The notes beneath the pieces were generated by a model. The model was not told where the DNA came from and ran no database searches. It saw nothing but the letters and a program-made list of their open reading frames with translations. Made by a program: the position numbers and the translations under genes. Shown one piece after another: positions 59,161 through 64,000 of a stretch of DNA of 64,000 bases. Source of the stretch: Brevundimonas intermedia (lineage in GTDB: Bacteria > Pseudomonadota > Alphaproteobacteria > Caulobacterales > Caulobacteraceae); NCBI RefSeq assembly GCF_004614235.1, contig NZ_SPVH01000006.1, positions 434,001 to 498,000 on the forward strand. The letters run 5' to 3'. Position 1 is the stretch's first letter. Each line of letters begins with the position of its first letter.

Positions 59161-60279
59161 TCACACCCGCAGCGGCATCAGCACATACTGAACGCCCGGA
59201 TCGGCCGGGTCGAGGACCAGGGTGGGCGAAGCCGGGTCGGCGAAGCGGAAGGCGGCGTTTTCGCCTGTGATCTGGCCGGCGACGTCCAGCAGGTAGCGGG
59301 CGTTGAAGCCGATCTCGAACGGCTCGTCGGAATAGCCGATCTCGACCTCTTCCTCGGCCTGGCCGGCTTCCATGTTGCGCACCGTCAGCTTCACCCGGTC
59401 GTTGTCGAAGGCCAGTTTCACCGAACGGCTCTTCTCGGCCGAGATGGTGGCGACGCGGTCGACGGCCTTGGCGAACAGGGCGTTGTCGATGTCGGCCTGT
59501 TTGTCGTTGCCCTTGGGAATGACGCGCAGATAGTCGGGGAAGGCGCCGTCGATGACCTTGGAGGTCAGGGACGCCTCGCCCATAGAGAAGCGGATCTTCT
59601 GGGCCGAGACGGTGACCTCGACCGGGCCGCCGGCGTCGTCCAGCAGGCGGCGGACCTGATCGATGGTCTTGCGCGGCACGATCACGCCGGGGCCGCCGGC
59701 CGCGCCCTCGGGCGCAGGCGTCTCGGCCAAGGCCAGGCGGTGGCCGTCGGTGGCGACGGCGCGCAGCAGGGGCACGCCGGCCTCCGACACCGTGTGGAGG
59801 TACAGGCCGTTCAGATAGTAGCGGGTTTCCTCGGTCGAGACCGCGAACCGGGTCTTGTCGATCAGGCGCGCCAGGTCTTCCTTGGGCATGACGTAGGAGG
59901 CGCCGGCGCTGTCGGTCGACATGACGGGGAAGTCGCCTGCCGGCAGGACCGGCAGGTTGAACCGCGACCGACCGGCCGAGACGACCAGGCGGGGATCGTC
60001 GCCCGAATAGAGCAGCGAGACCTCGGCGCCTTCCGGCAGCTTGCGCACGATTTCGTACAGGGTGTGGGCGGGGGCCGTGATCTGGCCCTCGACCTGAACC
60101 TGGGCCTCGGCCTCGTCCACCATCTCCATGTCCAGATCGGTGGCGGCGAAGGCCAGCCGGTCGCGGCCTGCGGACAGCAGAACGTTGGACAGGATCGGAA
60201 TGGTGTTTCGACGTTCGACGACGCTCTGGACGTGGCCCAAGGCCTTGAGGAGCGCGGATCGTTCGATGGTCAGCTGCAT
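59161..60279 (-). CDS. dnaN: DNA polymerase III beta sliding clamp
   Basis: This 372-residue ring-forming clamp tethers polymerase III to DNA. It shows the usual three-domain plan: an N-terminal MQLTIERSALLKALGHVQSVVERRNTIPIL (residues 1-30), a mid segment RYYLNGLYLH and VATDGHRLALAE, and the conserved C terminus DPGVQYVLMPLRV. It is downstream of dnaA on the same strand with 194 bp between, a gap that holds a hairpin-forming repeat. The next gene downstream is the Panacea antitoxin, not recF. Confidence 0.97.
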   Translation of the reverse strand: MQLTIERSALLKALGHVQSVVERRNTIPILSNVLLSAGRDRLAFAATDLDMEMVDEAEAQVQVEGQITAPAHTLYEIVRKLPEGAEVSLLYSGDDPRLVVSAGRSRFNLPVLPAGDFPVMSTDSAGASYVMPKEDLARLIDKTRFAVSTEETRYYLNGLYLHTVSEAGVPLLRAVATDGHRLALAETPAPEGAAGGPGVIVPRKTIDQVRRLLDDAGGPVEVTVSAQKIRFSMGEASLTSKVIDGAFPDYLRVIPKGNDKQADIDNALFAKAVDRVATISAEKSRSVKLAFDNDRVKLTVRNMEAGQAEEEVEIGYSDEPFEIGFNARYLLDVAGQITGENAAFRFADPASPTLVLDPADPGVQYVLMPLRV

Positions 60280-60378
60280 GTCGTCTCGCCCGGCGCGGCC
60301 GATTCGCAGATGGCCGCGGTTAAGTGACCTTGGACACTAGCGGATTAGGCGCATGCTGCAAGGAAGTGGCGTGTGGTT

Positions 60379-60468
60379 AGTGGCGAGTGGCGAGTGGATA
60401 ATGGGGGCAAGTCGGCAATACGGGGAGATTTTCCCTCGCTCGCCACCCGTCACTCGCCACTCGACACT
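60379..60468. repeat. inverted repeat with 18-bp arms between dnaA and dnaN
   Basis: Arms at 60379-60396 and 60451-60468 are complementary at 17 of 18 positions and enclose 54 bp. The left arm contains a tandem GTGGCGAGT motif. In RNA this would form a hairpin between dnaA and dnaN and could attenuate read-through or separate the two messages. Confidence 0.7.
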
Positions 60469-60473
60469 TAAAA

Positions 60474-61943
60474 TCAGCCGCGAAGCTTGCGCGTCAGGGC
60501 CTCGACATCGCGGGCGATCTGGTCGTCCTGCGGCATCAGCTCCTCGATCTTGCGCACACCGTGCAGGACCGTGGTGTGATCGCGACCGCCGAAACGACGG
60601 CCGATGTCGGGATAGGAGCGGGTCGTGTGCTGCTTGCACAGATACATGGCGATCTGGCGGGGACGGGCGACTGCACGGGTGCGGCGCTCGCTGAGCAGAT
60701 CGGCCTGTTTCATGTTGAAGTGGTCGGCGACCGTCTTCTGGATCTCGTCCACGGTGATGCGGCGCTCGGGGCCGCCGCGCATGGCGGCGCCCAGCAGGGT
60801 CGAGGCCTCGTCCACCGAGACGGAAGACAGGCGCGATCCGGCGGCGGCGGCTAAAGTGTTCACGGCGCCTTCAAGCTCGCGCATCGAGCCGGGGGTGCGA
60901 TCCACCAGCTGGGCCAGAACTTCGGGATTGGCCTCGCCCTGAACGACGCCCAGCGCCGACAGGGCCTTCAGACGGTTCTGGGCCACGGCGATCTTCAGCT
61001 CGCGGTCGCCCGCCTCGACCGGGCAGGTCAGGCCGGCGGCGAGGTGGCTGCGCAGGCGCGGCTCGACCTCGGTCAGGGCCATCGGCGCGCGGTCGGCCGA
61101 GAAGACGATGCGTTTGCCGTCCTCGATCAGGGCGGTCAGGGTCGAGAGCAGTTCTTCCTGGGTGCTCGTCTTGCCGCCCACGAACTGGACGTCGTCCAGC
61201 AGCAGCATGTCGGCGCTCCGCAAGCTTTCCTTGAAGGCGGCGGTCGAGCGGTCCTGCATCGCCTTGACGAAGGTGGACAGGAAGCGTTCGGCGGTCAGAT
61301 AGACCACCTTGGCCTCGGGCCGCAGGCGCTGGGCTTCCCAGGCGATGGCGTTCAGCAGGTGGGTCTTGCCGTAGCCGTAGGGGCCGCAGAAGAAGACCGG
61401 GTTGAAGTGACCGTCGGCCCAGCTGGCGACCTGTTTGGCGATGGCCAGGGCGAAGGCGTTGCCCTGACCCTCCACGAAGCTGTCGAAGGTCAGGCGGTCC
61501 TGCAGGCCGGCGGCGCGCACGGCGCGGGCGCCGTCCGCGCTTATGGGGGTGGCGCTGATCGGGGCGGCGGGCGCGATATGGGGCGTCGAGGCGAAGGCGG
61601 CCAGGCGCGGCGCGGCGTCCCCCGCATTGCCTGACAAGACGGCCGAGGCCGGCGGGGCTGAGCCCACCTCGGCGCGGCAGCGCACCTCAAGGCGGCGGTT
61701 CAGGCCGTCCAGGCCCAGCCACAGCTCGTTCATGCGGCGCAGGGCGTTCTTGCGCACCCAGTCACGGGCATAGGCGGTGGGGGTGACCAGGATCAGGCCG
61801 CCGGCGTTGTCCAGCCGGACCGCCGACGGGGCGATGTAGGACGAGAAGGGGCCGTCGCCGATCTCGGCGCGCAGACGCAGAGAGGCCTCGCTCCAGATGC
61901 GGTCCGGGTCCGTCATTCCCGACGTCTTCGTTCCGCCCGCCAT
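60474..61943 (-). CDS. dnaA: chromosomal replication initiator protein DnaA
   Basis: This roughly 489-residue AAA+ initiator opens the origin and also acts as a transcription factor. Domain I begins around IWSEASLRLRAEIGDGPFSSYI. The Walker A is FFCGPYGYGKTHLLNAIAWE and the Walker B MLLLDDVQFVGGK. The DNA-binding domain IV carries RRFGGRDHTTVLHGVRKIEEL. The start is uncertain: ATGs at 61964, 61943 and 61916 are all in frame, and I list 61943. Between dnaA and rpsT lie GANTC sites, a palindrome and a hairpin that probably govern it. Confidence 0.95.
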   Translation of the reverse strand: MAGGTKTSGMTDPDRIWSEASLRLRAEIGDGPFSSYIAPSAVRLDNAGGLILVTPTAYARDWVRKNALRRMNELWLGLDGLNRRLEVRCRAEVGSAPPASAVLSGNAGDAAPRLAAFASTPHIAPAAPISATPISADGARAVRAAGLQDRLTFDSFVEGQGNAFALAIAKQVASWADGHFNPVFFCGPYGYGKTHLLNAIAWEAQRLRPEAKVVYLTAERFLSTFVKAMQDRSTAAFKESLRSADMLLLDDVQFVGGKTSTQEELLSTLTALIEDGKRIVFSADRAPMALTEVEPRLRSHLAAGLTCPVEAGDRELKIAVAQNRLKALSALGVVQGEANPEVLAQLVDRTPGSMRELEGAVNTLAAAAGSRLSSVSVDEASTLLGAAMRGGPERRITVDEIQKTVADHFNMKQADLLSERRTRAVARPRQIAMYLCKQHTTRSYPDIGRRFGGRDHTTVLHGVRKIEELMPQDDQIARDVEALTRKLRG

Positions 61944-62040
61944 CGCCGTTGCGCCCCCAACCATCTTGCCCGCCCAGTTCAAAACCAAATCCGACCTTCC
62001 GCGACTTCAGGGCGATGGTTCAGGGACGACTTCTCCTGCG

Positions 62041-62061
62041 CCGAAAAGCGATGCTTTTCGG
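62041..62061 (-). promoter_or_regulatory. hairpin in the dnaA leader
   Basis: A perfect 9-bp stem (62041-62049 with 62053-62061) with a 3-nt loop lies about 100-145 bp upstream of the possible dnaA starts. No T run follows, so it is not a terminator. In Caulobacter the long dnaA leader controls translation by nutrient state; a similar role is possible here. Confidence 0.4.
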
Positions 62062-62157
62062 ACGGGGTCGAACCTCTGGACAGACATCTCCCGCCGACGC
62101 GAAACCAAGTCCCGCGCCGTCTTCATCCGTGCTGGGATGGAAGTGCGTTAGAGGCCA

Positions 62158-62235
62158 AAACTTACGCTGCGAGCCGGGTGGGTCAACGCTGATTCGTTGG
62201 TCGATTCGCAGTTAAATTGTTTGACTCCGTCAAAC
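62158..62235 (-). promoter_or_regulatory. dnaA upstream control region with three GANTC sites
   Basis: On the minus strand TTGACC (62186-62181) is the candidate -35 element; the -10 at 62163-62158 is weak (AAGTTT). GATTC sites lie at 62191-62195 and 62203-62207, and GACTC at 62223-62227. The last is inside the perfect palindrome GTTTGAC-TCC-GTCAAAC (62219-62235). GANTC is the CcrM methylation site. The rest of the 472-bp interval shows only the hairpin at 62041 and the rpsT terminator. Confidence 0.5.
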
Positions 62236-62316
62236 CCTGATCCTGCTTGGAATTTCCGGCGAACTGTCGCTCGACGAGCGACGATTTCAAAAATGCACCT
62301 TAGCGACACAACGCAA

Positions 62317-62348
62317 AACGCCGAAGGAGCATGCGCTCCTTCGGCGTT
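62317..62348 (-). terminator. Rho-independent terminator of rpsT
   Basis: A perfect 14-bp stem (62317-62330 with 62335-62348) closes an ATGC loop and is followed on the minus strand by TTTTGCG. It starts 68 bp after the rpsT stop and insulates dnaA from rpsT transcription. Confidence 0.9.
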
Positions 62349-62415
62349 GATATTGCTGTATAATCCCACAACGAAACAGCGACAGCTGCTCCGTCTGCGT
62401 CGGATTAAATTTGGC

Positions 62416-62685
62416 TCAGGCGGCCGACAGCTTCTTCAGCTGGGCGGCCAAGCGCGACACCTTGCGCGAGCCGGTGTTCTTGTGAACGACGCCCTTGGAG
62501 ACTGCGCGCATCAGCTCGGATTGAGCTTCGACGAAAGCGGTCTTGGCGACGGCGGCGTCGCCGCCGGCCAGAGCTTCCTGGAACTTGCGCAGATAGGTGC
62601 GGACGCGCGAACGGCGCGCCTTGTTCACTTCGGTACGCGCTTCGATCTTGCGGATCGCCTTGCGGGCGCCGGGGTTGTTGGCCAT
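62416..62685 (-). CDS. rpsT: 30S ribosomal protein S20
   Basis: This 89-residue basic, helical protein binds 16S rRNA early in 30S assembly. The sequence [20 protein letters not shown] at the N terminus and [20 protein letters not shown] near the C terminus are typical of S20. The ATG at 62685 is chosen over one at 62727 because S20 begins MAN in most bacteria. It has its own strong promoter and terminator. rpsT next to dnaA is also the Caulobacter arrangement. Confidence 0.96.
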   Translation of the reverse strand: MANNPGARKAIRKIEARTEVNKARRSRVRTYLRKFQEALAGGDAAVAKTAFVEAQSELMRAVSKGVVHKNTGSRKVSRLAAQLKKLSAA

Positions 62686-62752
62686 GTCAAACCTTCGAAC
62701 GGAAAACGCCGCGGAGCACACGTCCACGGCGCGGAAATCTCAAGAGGGCGGG

Positions 62753-62790
62753 CCTATAGCCGAAAGCCCGGGGGCGGTCAACGCGGAGTC
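62753..62790 (-). promoter_or_regulatory. rpsT promoter with an adjacent GANTC site
   Basis: On the minus strand TTGACC (62781-62776) and TATAGG (62758-62753) are separated by 17 bp, a strong housekeeping promoter. GAGTC at 62786-62790 lies 4 bp upstream of the -35 element, and a second site, GACTC, is at 62802-62806. Confidence 0.75.
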
Positions 62791-62903
62791 TCAGTCAGAT
62801 CGACTCTCGATCCTGGACGACGCCGCTGCGGGCCGTGTCGGCGCTAGTTGATAAACCTTATTCAACGAACGGTGTGGCAGGGTCTGGACGAACCGGAACC
62901 CGC

Positions 62904-64000
62904 ATGCCCAGATTCTCAGTTTCGCTTATTGCCGCCCTCGTTCTGACAGGGCTGTTTGTCCCCGTCTCGCTGGCCCAAAGCCAGGCCTCCGTGTCGGCCC
63001 GCACGCCGTTGGCTTTGGCGCAGGCGGTGGAACGTCGTGCGGGTGCGACGGATTTCGCGGCGCTGGAATCCTTTGGCCGTGAGGCCATGGAACGGCGCGA
63101 CCGCGAGGGGCTGAACCGACTTTATCATGTGGCCTGGATTTTGTTGAACCAGGGCGAGTTTGATCGCGCCAAAGCCTGGAACGACCGGCTGGCGCAGGCC
63201 GCTCGTCGGCAGGGCGACAAGCGATATATGCAGATCGCTCATCTCAACGCCCTGACGCTGCGCTACGATCAGGGCGACACGGCCGCCGCCGAGGAGATGC
63301 GATACATCTCCCAGACCGAACAGGACTGGTTCGCCCGCACCCACGCCATACGCATCTGGGCCCTCGCCTTGATGGACCAGGACAAGATCGGCGAGGGACT
63401 GAGCCTGCTGACCAATGCGGACGCCCTGATCCCCGACAACGCCCCCTATGCGAACGCGGCGCGGGCGGGACTGTGGGAGATGACCGGCATCGGCCTGCTG
63501 AAGCTGAACGACATCACGGGCGCTACCGCCGCCTTCGGCCGGTTCGAGATCGACTTCGCCAATCCGGCCTATCCGCGGCCGGATTTCGACGCCGTCTACA
63601 ATCTGGCCAGGCTTTCGAGCCAGATCGGCGACGCCGTCCAGGCGCAGCGCCTGTATCTGATCCACCACCGTCTGACGCAGCGCGCGCGGTTGCCCAGTCT
63701 TTCGGTCTATGACGCCAATCTGTGCGCCATCGTCGCCGAGGCCCGACAGGCGCCAGGGGATGTGCTGCAGTGCCTGGCCCCTTATGGCGAGGACCTGGGC
63801 GAAGCCGCCTTCCTCGCCGCTCATCTGCTGCCCGCACGGGCGATCGCCCGTGCGCAGACGGGACAAATCGCCGAAGCGCGCCGCGACCTTGAGCAGATGC
63901 GACGGCGTCAGGACGAAGGCGCCCGGCGTGACGAGGAGGCTTCGGAGCTGCCGCATGTGGAGGCGGAAATCTTGTTCGCCGAAGGACGCCCGGCCGAGGC
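62904..64000 (+). CDS. exported TPR-containing protein, C-terminal part beyond the window
   Basis: This frame starts at ATG 62904 and stays open to the window edge (365 codons seen). A signal peptide (cleavage near SLAQS, residue 24-26) is followed by a long helical region with TPR-like units (GLNRLYHVAWILLNQGEFDRA, AVQAQRLYLIHHRLTQ, ARAQTGQIAEARRDLEQM). Proteins with this start in Caulobacterales often end in a GGDEF or histidine kinase domain, but that part is not visible. It diverges from rpsT, and a GATTC site lies at its fourth codon. Confidence 0.8.
   Translation, partial: MPRFSVSLIAALVLTGLFVPVSLAQSQASVSARTPLALAQAVERRAGATDFAALESFGREAMERRDREGLNRLYHVAWILLNQGEFDRAKAWNDRLAQAARRQGDKRYMQIAHLNALTLRYDQGDTAAAEEMRYISQTEQDWFARTHAIRIWALALMDQDKIGEGLSLLTNADALIPDNAPYANAARAGLWEMTGIGLLKLNDITGATAAFGRFEIDFANPAYPRPDFDAVYNLARLSSQIGDAVQAQRLYLIHHRLTQRARLPSLSVYDANLCAIVAEARQAPGDVLQCLAPYGEDLGEAAFLAAHLLPARAIARAQTGQIAEARRDLEQMRRRQDEGARRDEEASELPHVEAEILFAEGRPAE

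Noticed and set aside
61944..62903. Replication origin near dnaA or rpsT
   Set aside because: I found no cluster of DnaA boxes or AT-rich unwinding region. In Caulobacter the origin is some distance from dnaA, so it may lie outside the window.

Overview
The window is high-GC chromosomal DNA from an alphaproteobacterium, most likely Brevundimonas or a close relative in the Caulobacteraceae. This is inferred from three things. CckA and ChpT, two proteins of the Caulobacter-type cell-cycle phosphorelay, are both present. GANTC (CcrM-type) sites cluster in front of dnaA and rpsT, and a CtrA-type box lies in front of fliQ. The chromosomal order rpsT-dnaA-dnaN-recF-gyrB points to the neighbourhood of the replication origin. 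No insertion sequence, prophage or CRISPR array was seen.

Layout. 0-7.6 kb: kdsB, a membrane-anchored cytochrome c, a RutE-type nitroreductase, ybaB-recR, rmuC, a small operon in which an XRE regulator sits between two membrane proteins, a TraB/GumN protein and tRNA-Gly(CCC). 7.6-18 kb: an acetate block with an SBF-like transporter, a DcaP-like porin followed by acs, a CrbR-type response regulator, a CrbS-type transporter/sensor kinase and an MFS carrier. 18-20 kb: an acyltransferase and folE. 20.2-25.6 kb: a KaiC-like ATPase with a hybrid kinase, then the flagellar export genes fliQ-fliR-flhB. 25.7-30.9 kb: cckA, a CheY-like receiver, cheR, chpT and cysQ. 30.9-36.6 kb: a TPR-like protein, prfC, a HExxH/TPR protein and small unknown proteins. 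36.8-43.1 kb: glcB, an MscS channel and cysD-cysNC. 43.2-52.1 kb: a lipocalin, a sorbosone-dehydrogenase-like lipoprotein, an acyl-CoA synthetase, motA, mnmC and small envelope proteins. 52.3-53.7 kb: an orphan polytopic membrane protein with atypical base composition. 53.9-62.7 kb: gyrB, parDE, recF, a Panacea-type toxin-antitoxin pair, dnaN, dnaA and rpsT. The last kilobase starts an exported TPR protein that runs off the end.

How it fits together. CrbS/CrbR, acs and glcB make a coherent acetate-to-malate programme, and related sequence motifs lie in front of dcaP/crbR, the MFS gene and glcB. CckA and ChpT are 1.6 kb apart and beside flagellar genes that carry a CtrA-type site. The replication genes are interrupted by two toxin-antitoxin modules: parDE beside gyrB and a Panacea module beside dnaN. 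The dnaA and rpsT upstream regions share an almost identical block that joins a TTGACC element to a GANTC methylation site at the same spacing. The most novel candidates are that shared block, the Panacea module with a predicted membrane partner, the putative acetate operator set, and several structured intergenic repeats.
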